Source: Bartonella sp. WD16.2 (GTDB taxonomy: Bacteria; Pseudomonadota; Alphaproteobacteria; Rhizobiales; Rhizobiaceae). From it: 64,000 nucleotides of DNA. The stretch lies in contig NZ_CP019781.1 in the NCBI RefSeq assembly GCF_002022505.1, positions 992,001 through 1,056,000 on the forward strand. Reading direction: 5' to 3'. The notes beneath the pieces were generated by a model. That model had not been told where the DNA came from. It was given only the letters and a program-made list of their open reading frames with translations, and did not search any database. Below are positions 33,868 through 44,149 of this stretch, in pieces (the stretch's first letter is position 1; the number at the start of each line of letters is the position of its first letter). A program made the position numbers and the translations under genes.

Positions 33868-34938
33868 TTATCTCAATTTAAGTGTTGAAAGACCAATCAA
33901 TGCTAAAACAATTGAAATAATCCAAAAGCGCACCACAACCTGACTTTCAGTCCACCCCTTTTTTTCAAAATGATGATGAATTGGTGCCATAAGGAATACA
34001 CGCTTTCTCGTCAATTTAAACCAACCTACCTGGATGATAACCGAAAGCGTTTCTAAAACAAAAAGTCCACCGATAACACCTAAAACAATTTCATGCTTTG
34101 TCGCTACGGCAACAACACCTAACAACCCTCCAAGTGCCAATGAACCAGTATCACCCATAAAAATAGCCGCTGGAGGAGCATTAAACCATAAAAAGCCAAG
34201 ACCAGCCCCCACAACTGCTCCTAATAAAACAGTCAATTCTCCAGTTCCAGGCACATAGTGGATTTGTAAATAATCAGCAAAATTTATATTACCAGACAAA
34301 TAAGCAATTAATGCAAATGATAAAGCAGCTACCATTACAGGAACAATCGCAAGACCATCAAGACCATCCGTTAAATTAACCGCATTACCGGTCCCTACTA
34401 TAACACAAGCAGTAAAAGGAACAAAAAACCAACCTAAATTAATAAAATAGTCTTTTACAAAAGGTAAAGCCAATCCCGACGAACCGGCTTTCACAATAAT
34501 CAAAGAAGCAGTTGTCGCAATTAAAAACTCCAAACCCAACCGTGCTTTACCGGAAAACCCCTTGTCTGTTTGTTTTGTCACTTTAAGATAATCATCATAA
34601 AAACCAATTATCCCAAAAGAAAGCATAACTAACAGTGATACCCAAAGATAAATGTTTGATAAATTACACCACAGAAGCGTCGACACCACAATGCCGCTCA
34701 AAATCATTAATCCACCCATAGTAGGTGTTCCAGCTTTTTTAAAATGAGTTTGAGGACCATCAGCTCGAATTGGTTGCCCCTTTCCTTGCCGCACTTTAAG
34801 AGAGGCAATAATACTAGGGCCAAACAAAAAAACAATTAAACCTGATGTTAGCATAGCTAACACAGTACGAAAAGTAATATAACGAAAAACATTAACGCCT
34901 GGAAGCCAATCACTCAACGAAGAAAGTAACAAAATCAT
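33868..34938 (-). CDS. mraY: Phospho-N-acetylmuramoyl-pentapeptide transferase
   Basis: Integral membrane enzyme making lipid I from UDP-MurNAc-pentapeptide and undecaprenyl phosphate. Signatures are [13 protein letters not shown], the Asp pair in [22 protein letters not shown] and the cytoplasmic [13 protein letters not shown]. Initiation at [12 protein letters not shown] (34938, about 356 residues) matches the family but lies 29 bases inside the end of murF. The upstream frame to 35019 would add a hydrophobic stretch not usual for MraY. The ribosome binding site is weak, so translation may depend on coupling to murF. Confidence 0.95.
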   Translation of the reverse strand: MILLLSSLSDWLPGVNVFRYITFRTVLAMLTSGLIVFLFGPSIIASLKVRQGKGQPIRADGPQTHFKKAGTPTMGGLMILSGIVVSTLLWCNLSNIYLWVSLLVMLSFGIIGFYDDYLKVTKQTDKGFSGKARLGLEFLIATTASLIIVKAGSSGLALPFVKDYFINLGWFFVPFTACVIVGTGNAVNLTDGLDGLAIVPVMVAALSFALIAYLSGNINFADYLQIHYVPGTGELTVLLGAVVGAGLGFLWFNAPPAAIFMGDTGSLALGGLLGVVAVATKHEIVLGVIGGLFVLETLSVIIQVGWFKLTRKRVFLMAPIHHHFEKKGWTESQVVVRFWIISIVLALIGLSTLKLR

Positions 34939-36379
34939 AGTAAAAAAACCCGGTAAAATTATAAAGATGTTTTTTATAGCGATCAAGAAGATCCTCAACA
35001 ATACGCGATAGACCAACACTATGAGATGATTTAATCATAATAAGATCGCCTTCTGAAATTTCTTTTAAAATAAGCGGTACAAGTTCTTCAATATGTTCAG
35101 AGTAATGAACTTTGACATAACTAGAAAGCTCATTAGCTAAAAATTTCATTGCTTTTCCAACCAAAAAAACCGGATTAGCACCAGAAATACATATTGGCTT
35201 TACCAGATCACGATGAAGCTTTTCACTATAAATTCCTAACTCAAGCATATCACCCAAAACTGCTATTTTCCGACCACGTATACCGACCGGCCCCATAGCA
35301 AGAAGATCAAGGGCAGCACGCATAGAAGCAGGATTGGCATTATAACTTTCATCAATTAAATGAAATTCTCCTCCATTTGGTAAAGATAGTCGATAGCGGT
35401 TACCTCTACCTTTGGGAAGAGAAAAACAACTTAAAGCAAATGAAACACGTGCTAAATCAGCACCAACCACATCACAAACTGCTAAAACACTCAAAATATT
35501 TTGTACAATGTGTCGCCCAGGAGAACCAATTTTAATGATTATATCTTGGTCAGAAAAATGCATAGTCATACAAGAATAATCTGTCAAAAGATGAATCTCT
35601 TTTGCTTGGTAATCAGCATCCTTCGATTCCCCAAAACTCAAGATTTTTTTTACGCCACATTGTTCTGCTTTTTGAACCAAATGAGAAAAAAAATGACTAT
35701 CCGCATTTAAAAGAGCTACACCTTTATCATTCAGTCCTTCAAAAATTTCAGCTTTTGCATCTGCAATTTCTTCAAGATTTTTAAAAAAACCTATATGTCC
35801 AGCAGCAATATGAGTAATCAAAGCTACATGTGGGCGAACTAACTTTACCAAAGGGCGAATTTCATTCTTATGATTCATTCCAATTTCAAATATACCATAA
35901 TCACTATCCGCAGGCATACGCGCCAAAGTTAAAGGGACACCCCAACAATTGTTGAAAGAACCAGGATTGGCATAAACCTTTCCAACAGTTTTAAGTGCTT
36001 GTTTAAGAGCTTCTTTTGTTGTTGTTTTTCCAACAGAACCTGTGATAGCTATAATTTTAGCTTTTGAACGCTCACGTGCTGCTTGCGCAAGTTTTTCTAA
36101 CGCTTTTAAAACATCGGGAACCACAATCAATGGAGCAGCCAATTTTTTCATTTCAACCAAACGATTTTGGGCAACCACAAGAACTCCAGCACCTTTTGCA
36201 TAAGCTTGTGCAGCAAAATCATGACCGTCTAGACTATTACCCTTAATACAGAAAAAAATATCGCCCTCTATAAGAGATCTGCTATCAATAGAAATCCCAG
36301 AAAAAGTCTCTGGCAAGCGTCCAATTGATAGACCATTCATAACAGAAAGAAGTGTCTGCTTATCCCATAAAACTGTCAT
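34910..36379 (-). CDS. murF: UDP-MurNAc-tripeptide--D-Ala-D-Ala ligase
   Basis: Adds the D-Ala-D-Ala made by Ddl to complete the pentapeptide. P-loop [14 protein letters not shown], the central motif [24 protein letters not shown], and the C-terminal [17 protein letters not shown] are typical. 489 residues, slightly long: the last 20 residues are aromatic ([16 protein letters not shown]) and are encoded over the mraY start, so they may be a read-on tail rather than conserved sequence. The start overlaps the murE stop by four bases. Confidence 0.95.
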   Translation of the reverse strand: MTVLWDKQTLLSVMNGLSIGRLPETFSGISIDSRSLIEGDIFFCIKGNSLDGHDFAAQAYAKGAGVLVVAQNRLVEMKKLAAPLIVVPDVLKALEKLAQAARERSKAKIIAITGSVGKTTTKEALKQALKTVGKVYANPGSFNNCWGVPLTLARMPADSDYGIFEIGMNHKNEIRPLVKLVRPHVALITHIAAGHIGFFKNLEEIADAKAEIFEGLNDKGVALLNADSHFFSHLVQKAEQCGVKKILSFGESKDADYQAKEIHLLTDYSCMTMHFSDQDIIIKIGSPGRHIVQNILSVLAVCDVVGADLARVSFALSCFSLPKGRGNRYRLSLPNGGEFHLIDESYNANPASMRAALDLLAMGPVGIRGRKIAVLGDMLELGIYSEKLHRDLVKPICISGANPVFLVGKAMKFLANELSSYVKVHYSEHIEELVPLILKEISEGDLIMIKSSHSVGLSRIVEDLLDRYKKHLYNFTGFFYYDFVTFFVE

Positions 36380-37827
36380 TTATTTTGTTCTTTCAAAGCA
36401 GAAACTGCTCTTAAATGATCTGAAAAAGGATACGTTGTCTTTCCTATAATTTGACCATTTTCATGACCTTTTCCAGCAATAATCAATGTATCTCCAGCTT
36501 CAAGTAATCTCACTGCATAATCAATAGCTTCACCACGATCTGCTATTTCCATTGCTCCTGATGCTGCTTGTAAAATATCTTTTCGAATTTTCGCAGGATC
36601 CTCCGTGCGAGGATTATCATCAGTAACAATAACAATATCAGCTTTGCTTGTTGCAATTTTTCCCATCAAGGATCTTTTGCCCTGATCACGATCACCCCCA
36701 CAACCAAAAACAAGAATCAAACGCCCTAATGTAAAAGGGCGAACAGAAAGTAATACCTGCTCTAAAGCCTCTGGTTTATGAGCATAATCCACATAAACAA
36801 ATGCATTATCTTTCGTATTTCCGACCAATTCTAACCGGCCAGGTGCTCCTTGCAATTTTTTCAAAGAGCGAAAAACACTACTGGGAGGTACATTTGTCGC
36901 AATTGCTAAACCTGCAGCCATAAGTGCATTAGTCACTTGAAATTCCCCCGCAAGAGGCAAATCAAATGTGTAAATATCGTTTCCCATCCGACACTCAACA
37001 CTTTGTTTTAACCGCTGATGCTCAATACGATTAATTGTAATAAACTGACCCTTACGTCCAACCGTTAATATTGGGCGCCCTGCTTGTGTAACATGCTCAA
37101 TCACTTTTTGTGAATAAACATCATCCGCAAAAATAATAGCGGGCGCATCACATGGTAAAAGCGTATCAAACAATCTCATTTTAGCACGTAAATAATCTTC
37201 CACACACGTGTGATAATCCATATGATCGCGCCCTAAATTAGTGAAAGCTGCCGCTGCCAAACGCACCCCATCAAGTCGACTCTGATCAAGACCATGCGAA
37301 GAAGCTTCAAGTGCTGCATGCGTAACACCTTCACCAGCAATTTCACACAACAAACGCTGCAACATTACCGGATCAGGTGTTGTGAGAGAACCATAATCAT
37401 TACGCTTAGGTGAAACAACACCAACCGTCCCTATGCTAGCCGCACAAAATCCAACATGCTTCCAAATTTGCCTAACAAAAAACACAACCGATGTTTTACC
37501 ACTTGTTCCTGTAACAGCTGTTACAATTTCAGGCTGAGTACCATAAAAACGTGCAGCTGCAATGGCTAAGCTATGGCGCACATCTACAACACGCAAAACC
37601 GGAACACATAACCCCTTAAGGACGCAATCATAATCTGTAACTATTACCCGTGCACCACGCTTTATAGCGTCGTTTATATATTGCCTACCATCACCCTGAT
37701 TCCCTTGAAGAGCCACAAAAACATAACCCGGCAATACTTGTCGAGAATCTGAACTTATTCCCGTAATTTCAATTGAAGAAAGGCAACTATCTTCACTACA
37801 TTCTGTAAACAATGCTCCAAGAAACAT
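36376..37827 (-). CDS. murE: UDP-MurNAc-tripeptide synthetase MurE
   Basis: Adds meso-diaminopimelate to UDP-MurNAc-L-Ala-D-Glu. P-loop [27 protein letters not shown], and the DNPR motif in [13 protein letters not shown], which marks meso-Dap rather than lysine specificity. 483 residues. It starts 17 bases after ftsI and runs into murF with an ATGA overlap. Confidence 0.96.
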   Translation of the reverse strand: MFLGALFTECSEDSCLSSIEITGISSDSRQVLPGYVFVALQGNQGDGRQYINDAIKRGARVIVTDYDCVLKGLCVPVLRVVDVRHSLAIAAARFYGTQPEIVTAVTGTSGKTSVVFFVRQIWKHVGFCAASIGTVGVVSPKRNDYGSLTTPDPVMLQRLLCEIAGEGVTHAALEASSHGLDQSRLDGVRLAAAAFTNLGRDHMDYHTCVEDYLRAKMRLFDTLLPCDAPAIIFADDVYSQKVIEHVTQAGRPILTVGRKGQFITINRIEHQRLKQSVECRMGNDIYTFDLPLAGEFQVTNALMAAGLAIATNVPPSSVFRSLKKLQGAPGRLELVGNTKDNAFVYVDYAHKPEALEQVLLSVRPFTLGRLILVFGCGGDRDQGKRSLMGKIATSKADIVIVTDDNPRTEDPAKIRKDILQAASGAMEIADRGEAIDYAVRLLEAGDTLIIAGKGHENGQIIGKTTYPFSDHLRAVSALKEQNK

Positions 37828-37844
37828 GATCGTTTATCTTTATG

Positions 37845-39593
37845 TTAATTTTTTACCGCTGTCTTAAATAATTCAGAATTATTACTTGCACTTAAAGTCA
37901 GCTCATATTCTTTTTTTAAATCTGATTTTATTCCAAGAAAACTGGCTGAACGACGAATAATATTTGCAAGCATCGGCGCTGCATTCATTGCCGCCACTGC
38001 TGAACGTTTACCTTCTTCAGGTTGAGGCTCATCAACAATTGTTAAAACAACGTAAGAAGGATTATCCATAGGGAAAGCAGCAAGAAAACTGTTGAAATTC
38101 TTTATCTTAGAATATTTTCCATTTTCAACTTTTTCAGCTGTTCCTGTCTTACCGCCAATACGATAACCTTCCACCTTTGCATTACGCCCAGAACCAATAA
38201 CACTATTTAACTTATAAAGGTAGCGCATATCCTGGCTAGTTCGGGGGTGCAATACTTGTTTAGCATGTTGCAAAACTTGCCCTTCAGTTCGCTTCAAAAA
38301 TGTGGGTTCAATCAACAAACCACCATTAATTAAAGCGGCTGTCCCTACCGCTGTTTGTAATGGTGTTGTTGCCATACCATGACCAAAAGAAATTGTCATA
38401 GAATCTATATCCCGCCAACGACGCGGCAAAACAGGATTAGCAACCTCAGGTAATTCTATTGTCATACGATCAAGTAAACCAAGTCGTTTCAAAAAATCAC
38501 GATGTCCATCAACCCCTATTTCTAATGCCTCTCGAGCAGAGCCAATATTAGAAGAATAAACAAAAACCTCCCATAGCGTTAAGAGACGATTTTTTCCATG
38601 AAAATCACGAATAAAATGACTGTGGCTTATTTGAATTGGTTTTGAAGCATCAATGAGACTATTTAAATGAAAAACTTCTGAATCAAGCGCCATCGCAGTA
38701 GTAAAACTTTTGATAATTGATCCCATTTCAAAAGTTCCAGCTGTCATCCGATTGAGGCGGTCACTTTTAAGAGCATCAACAGGATTCCCAGGATCAAAAT
38801 CAGGCACAGATACCATAGCAACAACCTCACCGGTGTGGATGTTCAAAATAACAGCTCCTGCAGCAAGCGCTTTATAGCGCTTCATCCCCTTCATAAGCTC
38901 ATCACGCACAATTGCCTGAATACGTATATCAATCGAAAGTTGAACTGGTTTCAATAATGCTTCAGTTGCAAGACCGGCATCTCGAAGAACACTCAAACCC
39001 GTATCATCAATATATTTTTCTATGCCTGCTATGCCTTGATTATCAACATTAACCATACCAAGAATATGCGAAGCTATAGGCCCACCTGGATAAAAACGAC
39101 GTACTTCAGTACGAAAACCAATACCTGGAACACCAAGCGCCATAATTTGCGCTTTTTGTGTTGGAGTTAACCCACGTTGGACCCAAGAAAAACGAGACTT
39201 TTTTTTCAAGCGTTTATAAGTTTCTTGCCAGTTGAGCTGGGGTAAAACTGTTGAAATTAATTCAATTGTTTCATCTACATCAATAACGCGGCGTGGTTCA
39301 GCAAAAAGTGAGTAAGTTTCAATATCTGTTGCCAATAAACGCCCATTACGATCAATAATATCAGGTCGAGCAGCCAGCTGTAATGCTCCAGGCCCTTTTG
39401 CTTCTTCAATCTGTCCACCTTGAAGCCCATAAGAAATAAGGCATTTCCCCATAATACCGTATAGAATAAGAAAACACAGTAGAGAAAAAATCAATCGTGA
39501 ACGATTAAAATATGAGTGATAAATAGGAAGATCTAGATTACTCAATTGGTTATTTAATTTCTTTTTCCGCAAAAACAGGAGCAATAATCGCAT
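37845..39593 (-). CDS. ftsI: Septal transpeptidase FtsI (PBP3)
   Basis: Class B penicillin-binding protein that cross-links septal peptidoglycan. One N-terminal transmembrane helix (about residues 31-53), the dimerisation domain (RPDIIDRNGRLLATDIETYSLFAEPR), then the transpeptidase domain with the serine motif EMGSIIKSFT (SxxK), the SSN triad in VYSSNIGS and the KTG motif in IGGKTGTAEKV. 582 residues. Its ATG overlaps the ftsL stop by one base. Confidence 0.96.
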   Translation of the reverse strand: MRLLLLFLRKKKLNNQLSNLDLPIYHSYFNRSRLIFSLLCFLILYGIMGKCLISYGLQGGQIEEAKGPGALQLAARPDIIDRNGRLLATDIETYSLFAEPRRVIDVDETIELISTVLPQLNWQETYKRLKKKSRFSWVQRGLTPTQKAQIMALGVPGIGFRTEVRRFYPGGPIASHILGMVNVDNQGIAGIEKYIDDTGLSVLRDAGLATEALLKPVQLSIDIRIQAIVRDELMKGMKRYKALAAGAVILNIHTGEVVAMVSVPDFDPGNPVDALKSDRLNRMTAGTFEMGSIIKSFTTAMALDSEVFHLNSLIDASKPIQISHSHFIRDFHGKNRLLTLWEVFVYSSNIGSAREALEIGVDGHRDFLKRLGLLDRMTIELPEVANPVLPRRWRDIDSMTISFGHGMATTPLQTAVGTAALINGGLLIEPTFLKRTEGQVLQHAKQVLHPRTSQDMRYLYKLNSVIGSGRNAKVEGYRIGGKTGTAEKVENGKYSKIKNFNSFLAAFPMDNPSYVVLTIVDEPQPEEGKRSAVAAMNAAPMLANIIRRSASFLGIKSDLKKEYELTLSASNNSELFKTAVKN

Positions 39594-39997
39594 TACTGCA
39601 CACCTTTTTGAATAACGTTATTATTCTGAGAAACATGATTTTTAACAAGAAAAGCCTTATCTTCTTCAAAAGTATTTTTCTTAATTAATTCGTCAATTTG
39701 ATCATATAAACGTGCAGGAACATCCTTCAATTCTACAATCTGATGGGGTTGTATTATTTCTAAGTTTAGCTCTTTTTGATAATATTCTGCAAGTCTTTGC
39801 ATACGCGATGGTTCTATCATCATAGCCCATTCAGCATGCAAAAGCCTTACCATATTTTTTTCTGCTGTAATTTCCCGTTCAAGACGGTATACCTCGCTAA
39901 TTTGTTTTTGGACATCATATTTTACCTTATAAGTAATAGCTGCCATACAAATCATAATAGTTACTAAAACTACATCCAATGTACGAAAAATTGTCAT
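39593..39997 (-). CDS. ftsL: Cell division protein FtsL
   Basis: Small bitopic divisome protein that links FtsQ/FtsB to FtsWI activation. One transmembrane segment near residues 7-25 ([17 protein letters not shown]) is followed by a leucine-zipper-like coiled coil ([24 protein letters not shown]) and [11 protein letters not shown], the conserved FtsL end. 134 residues. Identification rests on this architecture plus its place between rsmH and ftsI; both neighbours overlap it (four bases and one base). Confidence 0.9.
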   Translation of the reverse strand: MTIFRTLDVVLVTIMICMAAITYKVKYDVQKQISEVYRLEREITAEKNMVRLLHAEWAMMIEPSRMQRLAEYYQKELNLEIIQPHQIVELKDVPARLYDQIDELIKKNTFEEDKAFLVKNHVSQNNNVIQKGVQ

Positions 39998-41043
39998 TTT
40001 TTACTGCCTTTAAAACTGGTAATTTCTGCCAAACTAAACAATTCCATATCCGCTTTAATGACATCTTCTTGAGTACGCACACCTACACGTAACTTTGCAG
40101 AACGTGCACGAGGATTTTTTTGTAATTCTTCTTCATCTGCAGTCTTCACACCTTTAAACAAAGGCAAAAATGTTGTTGGACTAGATTTTATTTCAGGAAG
40201 ATAGCGTGATCTTCCTTCTTCTCCTGAACGAGCAGAAAAAAATCTTTTTATTATGCGATCCTCAAGAGAATGAAAACTAACAACTCCTAAACGCCCCCCT
40301 GCTTTCAAAACTTTTTCAGCAGCAAATAAACCTCGTGTAAGTTCACCAAGCTCATCATTAACATAAATACGAAGTGCCTGAAACACGCGCGTCGCAGGAT
40401 GAATACGATCACCTGGTTTACGACCCACTAAAATCTCAATAGCATTAGCAAGATCACATGTACGCAAAAAAGGACGAATACGACGACGCTTTTCAATCAT
40501 CCGTGCAATTCGATCCGCATGACGCTCTTCACCTAATATCTTAAATATATGTGATAATTCATTGACTTTTAAAGAATTAATAAAATCACTTGCTGTCAAA
40601 CCAGTCTGTGCCATTCGCATATCTAGCGGACCATCTTTTTGAAAAGAAAATCCCCGTTCAGCTTCATCCAACTGCATTGAAGATACGCCAATATCAAGAA
40701 TAACTGCATCCACTTTTTCTTCAACCACACAATCCAACCGTGAAAATTCCATTTGCACCAAACGAAGACGTGGAAAAAATTGATCGACAAGCAATTGTCC
40801 CTCACGGATTGCATGAGGATCACGATCAAGAGCAATAACATCTGCCCCCGCATCAAGCAAAGCACGCGTATAACCACCAGCACCAAAGGTACCATCAATT
40901 ACCTTTGCCCCAGCTAATGGCGCAAGCGCAGCTAAAACTGGCTGCAACAATACCGGAATATGGCGCTCAGTTTCGTTACTCTGCCCTGTCAAAATAACCC
41001 ATCTTGATTTATATTTTTCCGCATCAATAACCACTAATGGCAA
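39994..41043 (-). CDS. rsmH: 16S rRNA m4C1402 methyltransferase RsmH
   Basis: SAM-dependent N4-methylation of C1402 in the ribosomal P site. SAM-binding [16 protein letters not shown], then [34 protein letters not shown] and the C-terminal [21 protein letters not shown] are diagnostic. The first possible start is a TTG at 41043 giving 349 residues; the conserved family sequence begins at [10 protein letters not shown], so the true start may be one of several weak TTG/GTG codons downstream. It heads the visible dcw run, and no mraZ precedes it. Confidence 0.94.
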   Translation of the reverse strand: MPLVVIDAEKYKSRWVILTGQSNETERHIPVLLQPVLAALAPLAGAKVIDGTFGAGGYTRALLDAGADVIALDRDPHAIREGQLLVDQFFPRLRLVQMEFSRLDCVVEEKVDAVILDIGVSSMQLDEAERGFSFQKDGPLDMRMAQTGLTASDFINSLKVNELSHIFKILGEERHADRIARMIEKRRRIRPFLRTCDLANAIEILVGRKPGDRIHPATRVFQALRIYVNDELGELTRGLFAAEKVLKAGGRLGVVSFHSLEDRIIKRFFSARSGEEGRSRYLPEIKSSPTTFLPLFKGVKTADEEELQKNPRARSAKLRVGVRTQEDVIKADMELFSLAEITSFKGSKK

Positions 41044-41235
41044 ATGATGTCACAATAACCAAAACCTTAACTTTCACACTTATCTCAACAAAAGAAAATG
41101 AAGTTAAAGTTATCCCAATGCACACATTAATTCATTATATTTAAAGAAATGTTATAATTTTAAAAAACATTTTTTTAAGTGTGCAATTTAAATATAAATT
41201 TTTCTGAAAACTTGTGCCAATACTACATATAAAAT

Positions 41236-41630
41236 ATCAGTCGGCCTGTAAGCCGGGTTCTGTATGGTAAAGTTTACACTCTACATGGCAACCATTCATC
41301 TGGGACGGATGTTACCACCCGCCTCGTGCAACCTACCCAAATGACTCACCTGGAAAATGGCTGCAAGCTAAGGCTTGCGCGTCATTTCTATTCGGTCTTG
41401 CTCCCGGTGGGGTTTACCTTGCCACACTCATTACTGAGTGCGCGGTGGGCTCTTACCCCACCCTTTCACCCTTACCTATAAAAATAGGCGGTTTGCTTTC
41501 TGTGGCACTTTCCCTAGGGTCACCCCCGCCGGGTGTTACCCGGCACCGTTTTTCCATGGAGCCCGGACTTTCCTCACCTGCTACTTTTAAACACCGAGCA
41601 AGCGCGGCTGCCCAGCCGACTGACCCGATA
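41236..41630 (-). ncRNA. rnpB: RNase P RNA (class A)
   Basis: Catalytic RNA of RNase P, which matures tRNA 5' ends. On the minus strand it begins near CAGTCGGCTGGGCAGCCGCG and carries the conserved GAGGAAAGTCCGGGCTCC block, internal GGTGCCGGGTAACACCCGGC-like stems, and a 3' end TAAGCCGGGTTC...GGCCGACTGA that pairs with the 5' end. The distal end is close to 41236. It lies 190 bases upstream of rsmH in the same direction. Confidence 0.95.
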
Positions 41631-42998
41631 ATTTATAAAACATTTTTCACAAAGTGAAAATAGCCCTTTAAAATATTTTACATAGTCTATTTAAATCGTC
41701 CATTACTATAAAAATGATAGTGTTATTTTAAGAATAGTAAATAGATTGTAGCTCTTGAGCAATATTTAAAACTAAAATAGAACTCATTTTCGCAGCATGA
41801 CCAGCATTATATTTTAAAATGTGTACAGCTATTATTACTACTTAACTTACGTGTTTGTACTAATAATGTACACCGTATTCAAAATTGCCTCAAGAATGAT
41901 AAAGATCTTTATACAGAGTTATTGAGACTATCCATCGCTGATAAACTATTGTACCAAAAAATTTTTGTATGCGTACTACCATTACCTTAATACTAACAAC
42001 AGCCTATGCTAAATTAATCAGAACTTTATATTAAAACGCAATTTTTGAATTAAAACTTTATAAAAACGGACAAATATCTTAAAAGAAATAACAATTAAAC
42101 TGCTGTCTAAGCTTAAACTTTCAATATCAGTATAAGTCCTTTCGCATAAAATACAAAAATAGAGGAAAAACTGCATTTAAAAAGATTTTCAAAATTGCAT
42201 TCTTTCCCTTTTCATTAAAATACGTCTAATCACAATTATAAAGCTTTAAGGCGTATTTCACCCAGAAAAGAGTTAAAAAAAGTGGTGCAACATATTCATT
42301 TGATAGATTTACAATACTAATTTACGCAATAAAAAAATAATGCTGAAAAACTCCATCACTAATCGCGTACAGATATAAAAAACTCCATTATTGCCAAATC
42401 TACTATCATAAAATCTAATACCAACTAGGAATGCTTTTAATGAATACCCTTTTATTCATTAATCATATAACATCCTCAGAAAGAATCATCAGTTTTACTT
42501 AAAACCAACACCAATTAAGCAAAGCTCATGCCATAAAAACTGCTCTCTAAAAACCAATACTCTTATAAGAAATTACACTTAAATACGTTAATAAGTCAGT
42601 TTTTCAATTGTATATTATTAAGTGCTTTCAAACACAACTTGATAACCAGTGTCTGTCTATTTTCAGATAATTCTGTAAAAACCAACATTGACAATTTCAA
42701 TACCGATTAATAAACAATTTATATCACTGACACCACCCTAATAACATTATCTAATAAACATTCTCACTTACACCCATATACACGCGTATTTACACACCTC
42801 TCATACAGCTAAAATGGATAAACAGTTTAAACTTTTATAAAAAAATATTTTAGTAGTTACCTATCATTTATTCCCAATAACACAGCGAATAATTCGGAAT
42901 GCATTTTTCACGCTTTTTATATTCTGGAGAAGGATACAACAAAGCATTCTTAAAACAAACTTCAAATATATTGTTCTTAAATTACTATAGATAAATGC
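41631..42998. other. 1.37-kb gene-free region
   Basis: Very AT-rich, stops in all frames, no recognisable remnant. A small inverted repeat TTTTCAC-AAA-GTGAAAA sits at about 41645-41661, upstream of rnpB, and could be an operator or part of its promoter region. Nothing else stands out. Confidence 0.55.
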
Positions 42999-43358
42999 TT
43001 AAAAACCAATATCAACAACAGGAGAATGAGAAATTACTTCTAATGCAGCTGCAGCCGCAATTTTTCCAAATTGTTGTGCCTGTTTATTATTCTGACCGCT
43101 TGCAAGGGCAGCAGCAATCGCATCTTGACGTGCCTGTTTAACAATGCCTTTTTCTTGCTGAGAACTTACCTTAAAAAGATTCATTGGAACATTCGGCAAA
43201 GATACTGCCATCCATCTTAGCCCACTATCTGCTGTATCAGTCTGGCGTGAAGAACTCACCTCACCAAATACAAATCGATAAACAAAAAAACTAGTTATCA
43301 TAACACACAAAAAAAGAAAAATTAGAATAACAAGGCAACGCCAGCGGAATTTTATCAT
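42999..43358 (-). CDS. Hypothetical membrane-anchored protein, 119 aa
   Basis: I do not recognise a family. An N-terminal transmembrane segment (about residues 7-29, LVILIFLFLCVMITSFFVYRF) is followed by a polar periplasmic part. That part ends in an Ala/Gln-rich helix (QARQDAIAAALASGQNNKQAQQFGKIAAAAALEVI) and a short hydrophobic tail, ISHSPVVDIGF. Basic residues before the helix favour an N-in topology. It stands alone between two long gene-free spacers, downstream in orientation from the candidate small RNA at 43.6 kb. Coding character is good and the start is a normal ATG after a spaced A/G-rich run. Confidence 0.65.
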   Translation of the reverse strand: MIKFRWRCLVILIFLFLCVMITSFFVYRFVFGEVSSSRQTDTADSGLRWMAVSLPNVPMNLFKVSSQQEKGIVKQARQDAIAAALASGQNNKQAQQFGKIAAAAALEVISHSPVVDIGF

Positions 43359-43582
43359 TTTTGATCCTAAACATTATAATACACTATAATTGTAATCGTT
43401 CATATAACGTTTTTCATCTTTTAACTTAAAATAATTGTACTACTTATTGAAAATAAAACATAAATATCTAAAAAAAATACTCCAAACATTTCTGTACCAA
43501 ACACCATACTATAAATAGGTATTTATATTTGCTAAAATGACATATGTACCAATATCACGCTGAATTCAAATTTAACTTAAAT

Positions 43583-43616
43583 AAAAAAAACCCGGCTGAA
43601 GAATTTCTCAGCCGGG
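43583..43616 (-). terminator. Terminator of the candidate small RNA
   Basis: CCCGGCTGA/TCAGCCGGG nine-pair stem (43608-43616 with 43591-43599), eight-base loop, then T8 on the minus strand (43583-43590). Confidence 0.92.
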
Positions 43617-43678
43617 CCAGACAATCTAGGGATCCACGCGGGGGAGGGGGAGAGGTTCCCCGATTGTCTTATTACATC
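43583..43678 (-). ncRNA. Candidate small RNA with C-rich anti-SD-like loop
   Basis: On the minus strand a promoter (listed separately) leads into a transcript of about 95 bases. A first stem of seven pairs, GACAATC with GATTGTC (43662-43668 with 43620-43626), closes a C-rich segment reading CCTCTCCCCCTCCCCC. A second hairpin, CCCGGCTGA with TCAGCCGGG, ends in eight T residues and is a textbook terminator. The loop could pair with GGAGG Shine-Dalgarno sequences. There is no open frame of note in it. The architecture resembles regulatory RNAs of alphaproteobacteria that carry CCUCC-type loops, but I cannot assign a known family. Confidence 0.72.
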
Positions 43679-43682
43679 AACC

Positions 43683-43712
43683 ATTATAATCGCTAATGCA
43701 ATTTTTCTACAA
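43683..43712 (-). promoter_or_regulatory. Promoter of the candidate small RNA
   Basis: Minus-strand TTGTAG (43707-43712), 18-base spacer, then a perfect TATAAT (43683-43688). Transcription would start near 43676, a few bases before the first stem of the RNA. Confidence 0.65.
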
Positions 43713-44149
43713 TGAAATAAAATATTTTAAACAACAAGAAATTCTCACCATCTTAATTAAAAAAAGAGCAAAAAATAGCCTTAACCTTTGTAAAAATGGA
43801 AAAATTTAGGCAAATAAACATTTATAATGATCCAATTTGAAGCATTTTTATTTCAAAGTGTGTTAATAAAATTCTTCTTAATAAGTTTAATCTTTAGTAT
43901 AAGATTACGAGAAATAATTTACTGCAGCAAAAGTCCTAAAATAACAAACAGGTCTTATAGATCACATTTCAATAAACGAGCAAATATATCAATTAATTAG
44001 ACAACTCATCACAACAAAAACCTTTAATACCCTGCTCTATTAAATCAAGCGCCTATACTTTGCGAAATAAAAGCACAGATCTTAGATATCTTCAAAAAGT
44101 ATTATACTGACAAATTAGGAGTACAAGTATCTATATAAGAAAAGCAATG
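43713..44149. other. Gene-free spacer before ettA 3' end
   Basis: AT-rich, no coding frame or structured element recognised. Confidence 0.5.

Noticed and set aside
41445..41657. 70-aa ORF over rnpB
   Set aside because: Lies on the antisense strand of RNase P RNA, whose conserved structure explains the sequence.
41645..41661. TTTTCAC-AAA-GTGAAAA inverted repeat near rnpB
   Set aside because: Arms are short and A/T-dominated; repeats like this are expected by chance in this DNA, so I did not raise it to a finding.
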